From Willaertia magna (taxonomy: Eukaryota > Heterolobosea > Eutetramitea > Acrasida > Naegleriidae): 14,584 bases of DNA. Under the pieces are notes generated by a model. That model was given only the letters and a program-made list of their open reading frames with translations. It was not told the DNA's origin and ran no database searches. Where the stretch lies: positions 1 through 14,584 of the forward strand of contig CADWAF010003081.1 in NCBI GenBank assembly GCA_902984215.1, read 5' to 3'. Below are positions 1-12,800 of the stretch, one piece after another. Both the position numbers and the translations under genes were made by a program. Within the stretch, counting starts at the first letter, position 1. Every line of letters begins with the position of its first letter.

Positions 1-1
1 A

Positions 2-733
2 GAAGGTTTTGAAATTCATGGCACTAACATTTGTGATGAACAATTGCAGCATTTAGAAAATTTAACTTCTTTGGAAGTTAATAATTGTAACAATTTAAAC
101 GGAGCGTATTTAAAAAATAAGAAAAAGTTGAAATTGTTACACGCATTAGGTTCTGGCATTATTGGGGAGAATTTATCTTTGTGTACAAATTTAACGGAGT
201 TACGTATTGGTGGTGAACTCTGTCAAGTAAAGGATGAACATTTTCAAAATTTAAAGAAATTGAAACACTTGGAGATTGATGGTTGTGATAACCTTACAGA
301 TGCCATCTTTCTAAATTTATTGAACCTTAAAGATTTAGATTGCAATTTTTGTGAAAGAATTGAAGGCCATAATTTTAAAGAATTAAAGAAATTGCGTTTT
401 TTGAGCATTATTGGTGGTAAGGTTTTGGAGGAAAATTTGTCGAACTTGTCTTCTTTGGAAATGTTGTGTGTACGTAATTGGTCCTCTTTTACTGGAAATT
501 GTTTGTTGCACTTACAAAAATTGTCCGATTTCGAGTTTGAGGGGGCAGATATGCATGAAAGTGAATATAGGGGCAATAATTTACACGTACTAAAGCTAAG
601 TATTGAAGCTGGAAAAACCTTGAGCTATAAAGAAGATGATGACGATGAGAGTGTTTTCGGTACTGAAAGTGGGGATGAGGAAGAATTAGAAGAGATGTTA
701 AGTGAAGAAGAAGACAGTGATGCCTCACAATAA
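2..733 (+). CDS. Leucine-rich-repeat protein with acidic C-terminal tail, 5'-partial
   Basis: The frame is open from base 2 with no ATG before the repeats, so the true start lies left of the window. The visible part is 243 residues and ends at TAA (731-733), followed at once by a second in-frame TAA. About nine degenerate leucine-rich repeats of roughly 22-25 residues run through residues 12-205, with units of the form LxxLxxLEVxxCxxL (for example LTSLEVNNC, LKHLEIDGCDNL, LKDLDCNFC). The occasional Cys or Asn after the beta-strand resembles the cysteine-containing/AMN1-like LRR class. Residues 211-243 form a tail with 18 Asp/Glu in 33, including a DDDD run. LRR arrays are protein-binding scaffolds; no catalytic domain is visible and the partner is unknown. 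An F-box or other domain could lie in the missing N-terminus. No signal peptide or membrane segment is visible here. It converges on the RNF213-like gene. LRR identity is fairly sure, specific function unknown. Confidence 0.8.
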   Translation, partial: EGFEIHGTNICDEQLQHLENLTSLEVNNCNNLNGAYLKNKKKLKLLHALGSGIIGENLSLCTNLTELRIGGELCQVKDEHFQNLKKLKHLEIDGCDNLTDAIFLNLLNLKDLDCNFCERIEGHNFKELKKLRFLSIIGGKVLEENLSNLSSLEMLCVRNWSSFTGNCLLHLQKLSDFEFEGADMHESEYRGNNLHVLKLSIEAGKTLSYKEDDDDESVFGTESGDEEELEEMLSEEEDSDASQ

Positions 734-737
734 TAAA
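732..737 (+). promoter_or_regulatory. Candidate poly(A) signal AATAAA of the LRR gene
   Basis: A perfect AATAAA begins inside the stop codon of the LRR gene (TAATAAAC). Its position fits a very short 3' UTR, but the hexamer is common in A+T-rich DNA, so this is only a candidate. Confidence 0.35.
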
Positions 738-778
738 CCACTTGGCGCTATTGAAAGAAATTTGGGCTCAATACCTTG

Positions 779-784
779 TTTATT
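779..784 (-). promoter_or_regulatory. Candidate poly(A) signal AATAAA of the RNF213-like gene
   Basis: TTTATT on the + strand reads AATAAA on the - strand. It lies 44 bases beyond the stop codon of the giant - strand gene (829-831) and within the 95-base convergent gap. The spacing is plausible for a short 3' UTR; chance occurrence cannot be excluded. Confidence 0.35.
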
Positions 785-786
785 AA

Positions 787-823
787 ATACGTGGTTAATT
801 ACACAAAACAATTAACTGTGTGT
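787..823 (+). other. Imperfect hairpin between the convergent gene ends
   Basis: GTTAATT (794-800) and AATTAAC (810-816) form a perfect 7-bp stem around a 9-base loop. In + strand RNA the helix can extend to 787/823 through A-U, C-G and four G-U pairs. In - strand RNA the G-U positions become C-A mismatches, so only the 7-bp core remains. It may mark the LRR transcript's 3' end or be a chance fold of A+T-rich sequence. Confidence 0.3.
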
Positions 824-828
824 CTTAT

Positions 829-3800
829 TTACACATGTAATTGTTGTTTTTCTTTCTTCCAATTCTCTAACCATTTATAAACTTCAACAGTGTGAGCTAA
901 AGTTAAATTAGATGGGAAATATTTCTTGAACCAACTTAAATCACCTAAATTATCAGCTAATGCATCTTGTACACTCTCACTCTTTTCTAAGTTTTGAGGC
1001 AAAGGTAAAAATCCTAAATATTCCTTTAAACTTGTTTCTGTTCCAGTAAATGCTTCTGTTAAATAATTTGTTATGGATTGCATGGATTGTAATAAAATAT
1101 TTATATCTAATTTATCAATGCATTGTCTTAATACTTCTTTATGATTATTTGTTAATTGTTGTTTATAATTATTATGTACATTAGCAAATATATCAAATGT
1201 TAATTGACTTTCTAATAATTGCCAAACATGATCTAAATGTTTAATTTGAATAATATTTGATAATGTTGAACCAAATAATTTCTTTGCATCAGTAATCATT
1301 AAATCTTCAGTTAAATAATTAACTAATAATTTGTTTAAGAAAGTTTCACTCAAAAATGTATTAGAAGATGATTGAATGAAATGAATAGCCATTTCAATTA
1401 ATCTAAAACATTTCATGCAACGATCAGATCTTTTACTTGGACCAATTAATTCATTTAAAATTAATTCTTGTTGATCTAATGTTAATTTATCATTTAATTG
1501 TTGATTGTTGTTATTTCTCTGTTGATTAAGTAAATAGATAAATTTCTCTCTTGCTCCACTTGATCTAATTTCATCTACAAATTCAATCATTCTAATTTGT
1601 GTTTGTATTTGTGATTTACCAATAAATAAATTATCTAATAAATATTGTTGAATAAAATCATAATCATATTCAATAACTATATTCTCATCATTTAATATTG
1701 TTTGATATTCTAATGGTCTATTACAATGATCTTTTAAGAATGGTATAATATCATTATCTAATGTATATTTAATAATATGAGAATTATTTAATTCTCTACT
1801 ACTTATTGTAATAATATCTTTACTATCATATTGTAAATATTCTTCATTTACTAATTGTATAAATTCATTATGAACGTCAACTAAATATTGCGCTAAAGCT
1901 AATCCTAATATAGATTCATCCTTCTCATTTGGTAAAATATAAATTAATGGTTGTTGTAAATTCATCTTCACTGATTTCATTGATGTTGGTATCTCTAAAC
2001 ATTGATATCTTTCAACATATGTTCCAAATACATTATTCCATGCAATACAAAATCCTTCAAATGCATTTAACCAATTAGTTCTTTCTTGTACATCTTGAAT
2101 TTCATCTAGCATTCTTTGTATTGTTGTTTCTTGTGCAATTTCACGTTTCATTCTTCTATCAAATCTTTTATTTACTAAACTAAATAGTTCAAATATATTT
2201 GGTAAATATTGTGTTGAATGTAAAGGAACCGATAGTTTTGTAAATTTCTTTAATAAATTATACTTTTCATTTGTAAGTTGTTGTACCTTGTTAGTGAAGT
2301 GTTGGAAGTTAACATTTTCAAATTTCATTAACATGGATGGTAATAATTGTTGTATTGATTTTGGAGTAGTAGCAACAATCTTCATCATTACATCCTTTGA
2401 GATTGTGTCATTTGCTTTACTATTCTTCTTTAATCTATCATAATAATTGTCAATTAATCTATTAGTTCTTTCTAAAACTTGTTGTTGTTTAAACATATTA
2501 TCAAACAAAATATGTTTACAAAAAGTATCTTCAAATAATATTCTTTGATCTTTGTTTGTTAATGAATTAGGGAATATATTAGTTCTGGAGAGAACATTTA
2601 ACAACTCATGAATTACTTCATTCATTAAAGCATTTAGATCTTCATCATTCTTTCCAGTTAATTTTAATAAAATTGCCCAATCATGCATTAAATGATCATA
2701 AAAGAAATTCTTGGCTTCATTTTCATCATTGACTGCAGCATATTGTAAATTAATAATATCTCTAGTTCTATTATTAAAACAAGTTGAACCAACAAATAGT
2801 AATCCATTCATTAAAAATCTAATAATTCTTAATTCGGTTGGAATTAAATTTCTGTTTGTTGTATAAGTATCGTTTAAAGATTGTTCTTGTTGAACAGTTC
2901 TACAGCAATAATTGATTGGAGTGTTATCTTGACCAGTAACATATTCTCTATTATTAGTTATTAAATTGTGATTAGTTCCTCCAATTTCTGCACCACATTC
3001 AGGACAACGATATAGTTGCATTGGTCTACCACATTCTGAAATAACATATGGATGATTATTTGGACAAGTATAAACCTTAACTTTAAGGATTTGTTCTAAA
3101 CCATTTGTTATATCATCATTCATTGTTGGGAAGAAAGTATTCTTTAAATTAAGTGGATGTAATAAAAAGTTTGTAAATAAACCACCAACATTACTCTTCC
3201 AAAGAATAACTGAAATTAAATGTATTAAGCAACGTAATTGATGGATTACTGTGATAGGGGTATCTTTGTTGATGTTTTCAAATCTAGGGAAACGATTTTG
3301 TACTAATAATAAAATCAAAGGGTTGAGTGAAACATTGCCCATAACAAACATTAAATTATTTTGTTTAAACCAGTCAACTAAGGTATCCACAGTACATACA
3401 TTATCTATTTTGTTTCTTAATGTGACGTGTTCAAGTAATACCATCAATAACAATCCATAAAACTTTCCTAATTCTTTAGCTTTGTTAGCGTTATTCCAAA
3501 TTTCTTTCATCAATCTATCATTCAAACCACTTGTTGAACGTATTTGCACAATAGCATCACGAATATGATTATATGATACCTTGTTATTTGTTTGAGGCAA
3601 ATTATATAAAGCAACAAATCCATTGGAATCGGCTAATGCACCATCATCACTAATGAAGCTAATTACTTCTTCTCGTTTCTTCCAAACATTTTCAATAAAA
3701 TTCATTTTCCTTAATATTGGATGTGTATTAAACATTTCTCTAACATCAGTGATACCTTTGATTGAACTTAATTCTCTTAATAAATAAATTAAAAATCTAT

Positions 3801-6800
3801 CATTAGCGTTAAGCAATTTATCTACTGATTCAATAAAAGTAACCTCTAAAGGAGTTTTTGTTTCATTTTGATTTAATAAATATTGACTAAATTGTTTAAT
3901 AATAAATCTAGATAAACCAATTGAATTAATTGTAGAGAATATATTTTTATCATCAACTTTTGTCAAATTAACTTTTTGTAATAAATTATCTAATTTAATA
4001 GATTCATCTAAAACGAAAATAACATCTCTTAATTTCTTACATTGTTCTTCTAAGAAATCTTCATGAACTTGAGAACAACAAACTGCTAATGGGAAATCTA
4101 AATGTTGATGTTTACGATAAAGAAGTAACAATTGGTTATTTAATTCTTTCTCAATAATAATGGCCAAATCTGATTCGTTTCCAACCTTTTGTCTTAATTT
4201 ATACAAAGCCCTCAGCACAGAACTTTTCATTGAATTGGAAGCAATAAATTTCAATAATTTATGTTTTGTTAAGAGTTCATTATTTTCACTTATATATAAT
4301 ATAATATTTCTAATTAATTCCTCAGAAATATCAATTTCATCAATTGTATTATCCTCTGTTGCAGTAGTTGAAGATAATTTCAATGGAGAAGTTGTTAAAC
4401 AATATTGTGTAACAAATATTTCAATTAACTTGCTTGCACGATGAATAAATGCTCTTTCTTTGGTTGAAATTTCATTAACTTGGTTCTTTTCTTCTCCACA
4501 GGCATCTGTATAAGTATCAGCACTGGTTAAATCTACCTCTTTAAAGCACCAACAACAAGGTTTTGTTTTATCTCTTTCACAAAAATCAGAGGCGCATGAC
4601 TCACAAATATAACGTTTACAACATTTGGTCTTTCTTAATTCATCTGATTCAGGTACACAATAACATAAAATACATTCAAAATCTTCTTCTGTTTCTTGTC
4701 TACTAAACTTCTTATTAATAGCTGTTAAAACTTGTAATAACTTCAATAAACTATCTTGATTATGGAAATTTTGATTATTTGAAAGTTCTTTCCAATAGTT
4801 TTGACATATTGTAACATCTAAAGCTTCATCATCATCTGATCTTCTGAATGCTAAATCTCTTAAAAATTGAGAGAAGAAAGAAATACATTTCCACTTGTGT
4901 AATAATTGTTCATTCATATTATTTTGAACTTCTATCTCCAAAAGTTGTTTTTCAATTAAAATAAATAATTGTCTCATACTTTCTGAAAGTACAGTTATTA
5001 ATTTTACCCATCTTTCACATTCTTCAATTTCTTTAATGTTATTCCATTTAATAAAATGTTCAGGATCTACAAAATCAATAATTAAATTACATAATTGTAG
5101 GTCATTCTCTAAATTTGAAGGGCTTTCTGCAATGATACACAATAACTTTTCAATCAATTGTTTGTTATTACATATATCTAATAATAAGAAATACAGTTTT
5201 AATCTCTTTTCATTAACCCAATAGGCAACTTGAATATCAACTGTGGAAATAGTTTTTTGTTTAGTTGATAAATGTTTCATTATAACGGATTGTACCAGTT
5301 GTAATTGGTCCATAGGGTTACTCATTAATTTACTTCTTTTAACACCAAACATTAAATGATAATCATGAATGTAATTATTAAGATAATTGGTATCAAATAT
5401 GTGAATATTAGATTGCTCATCATCAATCATCACTTCATTTTCTGATAATTGGAATTTATAGTTGAGAACAGAAGGGCAAGTTAATTCATATTGTTTTTCG
5501 AGTTTTAGTAAAAGTTCATCTTCTGGTACTCTATCAATACTATCAATCAAACCATTTGAAATTAAGCTGTTTGACATGGAACATAAAATAAAACTAAATG
5601 GAAAATGACAATCAAAATGTTCTGTTCTTTGTTGTTGAATATTTAAAATATTTACGTGTCCGTAGCTTTCTAATTGTTGTATTAATAGTTCAAATTGTTT
5701 TGAATGAACATATTGTTCAAAAAATTCAACCCAAAATACTCTTTCCACTTGATTAGTAGATTTTACAAATAGTGTAAAGTTATTAAATTTATCAATAAAT
5801 GCTAATAAAGCAGCAAAGTATAAGTAAACAGTTCTAGAAATATGGTAATGTAATGCTTGTTTTAAGGTTCCACAAATTTGTAAAGTGTGTTCATTATTTA
5901 CTACATCCAAATACCAATCTTTATCATGATGTTGTAAATCTTTGGAATCTTCAATTAGTCTTAATATTTTATCTTTACAAATGTCAGCAAATTTTACTTC
6001 CATTTCATTTCCTTCCAATTTCAAAATATTTCTTAAAGTGGTTATTTGATTTTTAATATCTGTTGAGCTTCTAATAAATGGATAAACTATTCTAGATAAA
6101 GAGTTATGTAAATTATCTAAAATTAAATCCATTACAGAAAACTTCTTTGAAGTAGTTAACAATTTACTTAATGGTGAACTAACTAGCTCTTGAACTGATG
6201 GATATTGAACAATAGAACTATCCAATGAAATATCATCTAAAAATACATATCTCCATCTTTTATCAAAGTCAAATGTAAATTTGGTGTCACTTCTTCCTGC
6301 TCTTACTAAATTTACAACAAATACAATATGTTTAGTTTGAGAGTAATGTGGACTCTTGAGATATTGATCTTTTTTACTTTCAATAGTATATTGAGCATAT
6401 CTAATTCTTCTCACAGAAGAGGCATTAGGGTCACATAATAAAACTAACATAGATTCATTATCTTCATTACTATTCATAAAATTATCTATTTCTCTTATTA
6501 AATCTGTACTCGTTTTCATTTCGTGTAATTGAATAAATTTACTGTTCATATATCCATTATTAATTAACTCAACATTATCTCTAATGTTGGATTCAACTTC
6601 AATATCTAAGGGAGAGTAAGTCATTACAACCATTTGAATGCCACCATCAGGAGAATGTGTCCATTGTTTTCTATTTCTTAATGCTTGATTGAGTAAAGAT
6701 GGTAAATCAGTATGCACTTGTTGTTTAAAGTATTTTTCGAGTAAAACCTTATCCTTAAGTTTTAAAATAGATTCTGGAGAAGCTATCCAACATAACCTAT

Positions 6801-9800
6801 CAATTGCAATGTCTATTCTTTTTTGATAATTATTAGTTGTTTGTATTTCTGTATCTTCTGATAAGTCCATCATTTCATCGTCATTATCGTTTAAACATTG
6901 TAAGTCCAAATCATCAATAGATTGAACTAAACTAATCAAAGTGTCAGAATGAGAACCAATAAATACTTTTGATACATCTGTCAGATTATTGTCAACATTG
7001 TTAATTTCATTAAGCCATTTCTTAACAAATGATTCCAAATAAGTTTTCTCACTTAATTCTTTTTCAGTCATCATGTGTTCTCTTACAAATATGTGTTTTT
7101 CAAGACGATTTAAGAAAGGAGGAGCTAGTTTAGTATATGCATCATTGGTTTCAGCAATAACTATAATTCTGAAATTATCATCAACTGGACATGTAACACT
7201 AGAACTACCAAAAGCTAATCTAGCATATTTTCTATGTTCAACTACAACATAGTGTTGATTCAGTAAATCATACAAAGACTCATATAAAGATTCACAATGA
7301 ACTAAAACACAAGTATGTCCTTCTGCCATTGCCAACTTAATTTTCTGTAATTGTAAAGATAAAGTAAAATTATCATTAGCCTCTTCAGGAAAATCTGAAC
7401 CAAATAATATTAAAGTTTTTGACATTGCTAAAATATTATAATCAAAAAGTAAACTAAGAGCTGCATTATTTTGGGTTAATAACATCAAATGACGAGCATA
7501 AGAACTATCCCTTAAATTCATTTCTATTAGTTCCTTATTAGTTGGTCTCCTTAATAAACGAGGAGAAACCAAAGATGCAATACCAGTTTTATCAGAAAAT
7601 ATTTTCAAAATTCTTTCTGTTTCGTCACGTTGAACACCGCCAAAGTTTCTTAAAATTGTTAAAAGTAATGTTTCTTCGAATTTTTCCATATCTCCACCAT
7701 TTGCAGTCATTGCTCTATTTAGGAATTTAATACATTGATAGTAGTCACGTAAACCAAAGAACAAATGAATCTTTTGAGTTGTATAAATATCTAAATAAGA
7801 TTCAGCAATAGCATTCAAATAATTTTTCAAAATTTGTTTTCTACCAATAATTCCTTTGGCTGTGGCTTTTAAATCTTTTGCAGTTGGAATACTTCTATAA
7901 AGTATACTCATTCTGTTCATCTTTGAACTATCTAAAGAATAATTACTAATGGCTACAACACTAATATTTTCTGTGTCTTCCAATTCTTGATGAAGAATTT
8001 TAAGTGGTAACTTTGGTGTGTCAGCTAAACCAATTTCATCCAACAATACAACAGAAAGACTTGAAGAACTTTCCTTAGCATATTGTCTTGCTGAACAAAA
8101 TGTTTGATAAATACCTTTAGCTTCAGATAAAGGAGAACATTGATAGGCAAATATATTAATATCAGGAAGTGATTGTAACTTCTTATTTTGACTTGCTTTA
8201 CCACGCATTGCCTTTGAAATTAAATCTATTGCCAATGATTTGGAACTTGCTGGATAACCAACTATAATTATTGGAATATGATTTACTATAGCAATAAAAA
8301 GCATAAATATATTTTCAATTAAAGCCTCATTCAAAGCAATACCTTCTTCTGGTGCCATTTCTCTTGTTAATTGCATTTGATATCTAATGAGTAATTCAGT
8401 AAAATATTTTGGTTGGAAATGGATTAAATTTCCAGAAGATTGATGCAATTTAACTAAGTATAACCTTCTTTGTTCTCTATTTAATCTGCTATAGAAAGTG
8501 AAAGCCAAAGCAAGCAACATATGAATAGTGCACTTCTCATTGTCTCTAGAAAAGTATTTCTTACTACTAAATGATCTGAATCCACTAGATTGAATATCTA
8601 AAATATCTGCAAATAAGGTATTTTGTTGATCGTAAAACCATTTGAATACTTTGATACAACGTGCCACATCACGTAAACTAACAACACTCTTTTCATGCAA
8701 CACTTCACGTAAATGATTTTGTGAAAAATGCATTAAATTTACAAATAATTCTATTAATTCATTTTGTTCTTGAGAAATTATTGGTTGAGTTACATTAAGG
8801 GGGTCTTCATTATCTTTTTTAATAATTTCTCTAATTTTCTTCAATAACATACTTCTAATATAAATCTTTTCCATAGCACTTGGTAACACACCAAAATCGA
8901 AAATGTGATCAATGAAAGAGTTTGCAAGTGGATGAACTCTGTAAACTAAATTCTCAAGTGGATCTGGAATGTTTGAATGAGATATACCTTTGAATAAAAT
9001 AGCTGCTTGTGTTTGAGTATTAGTTTCTAATAATTTAGCTTCTTTACTCTTCAAACGATATGGGTTGATAGCAGTTACAATGTATAAATTTTTAGGTAGA
9101 GGTTCACCATTCAATAATTGGTCACAAACAATTTCCTTAATCAACCCCATACAATTACAGGTATTAGATTCATCTAAAAAGGCCACATAGGTAGCTTCAG
9201 GGTGGATGCTTGCATCAAACACCACTGATTGCATAAATTGAAGAATATCTTTTTCTGTGTGACCTCCATGAAGAGTAATTCTTCTTAAATTATAATCTAA
9301 AACACTACATAGATGAGATAACAAATAGGTTTTACCACAACCAGTTTCTCCCATCATTACTACTGGCAAGCCAGACTTAAATCTCAGTAATATTGCAAAC
9401 ATTTTCATTAAGTTATCTTGAGTTAGTACATAATCTGCTTTGTCTAGTTTTTCTGAAAGTTCCATTTCTAATATCATTCTATAATCATCATCTAAAGGTC
9501 TTCCGTCAACTATATGTAAAAACCTCAATCCCTCTACCTCTGTTTTCCTTTGACCTTTTTGTTGTAAACTTGTATTAAAATCAAATTTAATATCTAGGCC
9601 ATTTTCATGCAAATGATTTTGTAAAGTTTGTGAAAAATAAGTGTCTACAACTCTTGAATTAAGGGAAATAACATTGAAACCTGAAGTAGAATAATCAAAT
9701 GGATCCTTAGAGAAAACCATTACAGGATGGTTCGAATCTTCCCATTTACGAAGAGTGGCAAAATGATTAGCATATTCTTCCATGGTAGGATTTTGTACGT

Positions 9801-12800
9801 TAATATTATAATTTAATTGACGCATAGCAAAGTCACGTGTCATTTCTAGAATTAGAGCGATCATTGCCCTTGGTGTTTCTTTAAATCCTTCTTCATAACA
9901 AAGAGTCTTTAAAAACTCATAATTTGCAATTCCAGTAAAAAATTCATAAGTAAAAAGAATAAAGTTTTGAATTAAGGAGTAAGATATTTGTCCCTCAGTC
10001 ATACAATACTTCCTTAATATTTCAAAACATGTTAATGGGTCTACAAAAATCTCTTCATCCAAGGGATTAAAACAAGCAAATGTTTCAGGGGAATTAAATA
10101 CACCTTTTTCATAAGCTTCTAAAAATCTACAAACGAATTGTAATTTGTGGTTTGTAGAAACATGTATACTACCACCTGTTCTAATTTCATAACGTAAATC
10201 TATTGAAATACTATCAGCAGATACTTCACAAGTAATAGTCGGAAGAAAATTACAAATAGGAATAGATCTGGCTAGTGTTCTATTACCTGGACTATTAGGA
10301 ACCTCAATACAGATACAATCAGAAGGTCTACAGTGGAATACACCAGCACGATAATCACGAATTGAGCCAATTACAATTAGCTCAAAAAGCAGTGAATTTG
10401 CCATTTCATCAACATGTGACGCAATATCTAAATGAATCACAACAGGAAATTCATGAGCAGTTTTATCATTTAACTCTTGTATCAATTCAGATATTTCAAT
10501 ATTTTCTCTAAGGGAAAGTCTTGCTAGCTTTAAATCATTTTCAGAAGCAAATTTAAGTATTCTGTGAGATTTACCACACCCAGCAGAAGGAGATCTATAA
10601 ACAGCAACAGATCTGCCATCAGTTTTACAAATTTGAGAGAAAGCTTCCATTATTTCTTCATTTGACAATAAAACCGTAGCTGAATCAAATCTATAATTTG
10701 AAAATGCATTTACAAGTCTTTGATGTGAATTTCCAGAAACCATAACTAGAAGGGAATTATTATTTACATCTAACTTTTCGAACAGTAATTGTTTTAACAT
10801 GTCTACAACCTTAGATTGAAGGGTATAAGAAAGTAGATGGATATTACCTAAGGTGAATATCATTTGTTGTCCACTCTTTCTTCTATGTGAATAAAACCAT
10901 CTCTTTAAGAAAAGTAATATATCTTCCAGAGTTGTTTTTGATTGGCACATTAAAATTTCTTCAGTCTTTGGTAATCTAGACTTTGAGGCATAAAGTGAAA
11001 ATATTACCGATTCTACTTCTTGTTCTTTTTGACAGGTAATTACAGCTATATTACTGCTATGTTGAGTTTCATGATTGTTCACCAAAGCCATGGTTACATC
11101 AGTTTTTGGTTTAAATTTAATCAATCTCTCTTCAACAAAAGAATGAAGGAATAATGTATCCAAAATTTGACCAAACTGCATCAATTGATTTTGAGTATCT
11201 ATCTCATCTTCTATAACTATCATATTATCTTTATCATTTCTAAAAACCCATAGTTTCTTCAAGGTCACCATAATTTCGTCTGTTATATTATTGCTTATCA
11301 CCTCTAACATACTTTTTAATTTTCTACCATTACTTTGTACGTTTTCCAACCATAACAGCATTGTTCTAATTTCACGCATATTGAAGTAATTCAAGAAATA
11401 ATACTTTTCTCTTTGCTCATTAATGTTTTTGTACCAATCCTCATTAATTCTGGATAAATTCTTTTCTTCATCTTGTAACAATATTGTACATTTTTCTACA
11501 GGTTTAACAATAAACACTTTTTGATATTGGTCAATTAATAGATTACCGTTTTTGGCTAATTCTACAAGTGATATTCTGATTGATAACAACAAGTTGACAA
11601 TTTGACTAAACTTTTCTATCATTAAATCTATTTCAGGATGTTTTTCTTTCAGCTCATCTGGAATAGTTGTATTCAACACAGTTGTTCTCAAGTCTACTAA
11701 CTCTCTTAACGTCTTTTTCTTTTCCTTACTAAATACACATACAACGAAATTACCACTGAATATATCTTCATTCTCTTCTTCTTCAACATTATATAAGCCA
11801 GTTGAAGAAGTATGATATAATCTTGTGGTATCAATTTCAAATTGACCTGATTCCATAATTTCTAAAACTTGGAAACAGGAAGAAACACCAGGACTTCTAG
11901 TTTTATCTCTAAAAACTTGTTTCACAGTTTCCAAATTCTTTTTAATAAACATAACTTCTCCAATCTTCTTTTCAATCTCTCCAGAATCTTTACCATTATT
12001 AATTTTCCTTAAAGCTCTGAAAAACATGGAACAATCAAGGTAATACCCTCTTTCTGGATAAATTAGTTCAAACAGATAATTTCTAGTTTCAATTAAAGAA
12101 GCAAAGGATTGTAGAGTTATAGCATTGTCTGTAACTTCACGACAAACACGAATTAATTCATTGAAAGAACCAGTATCATTGTGTTCCAATAACCAATGTA
12201 ATAAATCATCAGCATCTTTTAACACATTAAATAATTTTAATTCATTTGCTCCAACGTTTTCTAATATTTTCTTTGCGGGGGTGACTAGCTCAACCACTTC
12301 AAATAAGTTACCAGTTTGCCATTTCATTTCCATGGTTTGATGAATTGTTTGAACATTTTTATAATATTCATCTTGCAATATTGGACCAGAAAAGAGAGAT
12401 TTGAATTTCTCTAAGACACCCATGATTGCAGGTAAATATTCTTTTTGTTTTGTAACATATAAAAAGTTATAAACTAATTCAGCATGAGTATTTACCCAAA
12501 TATCATGGTAATCCCTTGGGGGAATTCTTTGACATTTAATAGCAGTACCATCAATTTCATCAGCCTCAACAAAACAAGTTTCTTTTAACATTTTTAATTG
12601 TTTTTTAATTTCTTCTTCTGTAAATTCACTAAAAAGATTTTGAAGCTCTATAAATGAAATACATTTCAAATTTAAATTATTGTAAACAGTAATCCATTTG
12701 TCACATACTAATGGGAAAATAATATTTTTTAAATCAGTAAGATTAAAAGGTGACATTATTTTTAAATCTTCTTCAATTTGTTCTGTATTTTCAACAGCTT

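Noticed and set aside
244..728. Two - strand open frames (244-576 and 489-728) opposite the LRR gene
   Set aside because: They are antisense shadows of the repeat-coding strand, with low-complexity composition (Leu/His/Ser) and no recognisable domain.
44..733. TTG at 44 as the start of the LRR protein
   Set aside because: TTG is not a normal eukaryotic start, and the same frame stays open with LRR-like sequence to base 2, so the gene is 5'-truncated by the window edge.
1490..1515. Asn/Gln-rich run in the C-terminal region as a Dictyostelium-type homopolymer tract
   Set aside because: It is a short mixed run of about nine residues, not a long homopolymer, and is explained by A+T-rich codon use.
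3251..12340. Several + strand open frames of 60-95 codons across the giant gene
   Set aside because: All lie antisense to an uninterrupted conserved frame and show no domains; frames of this length are expected by chance over 13.6 kb.
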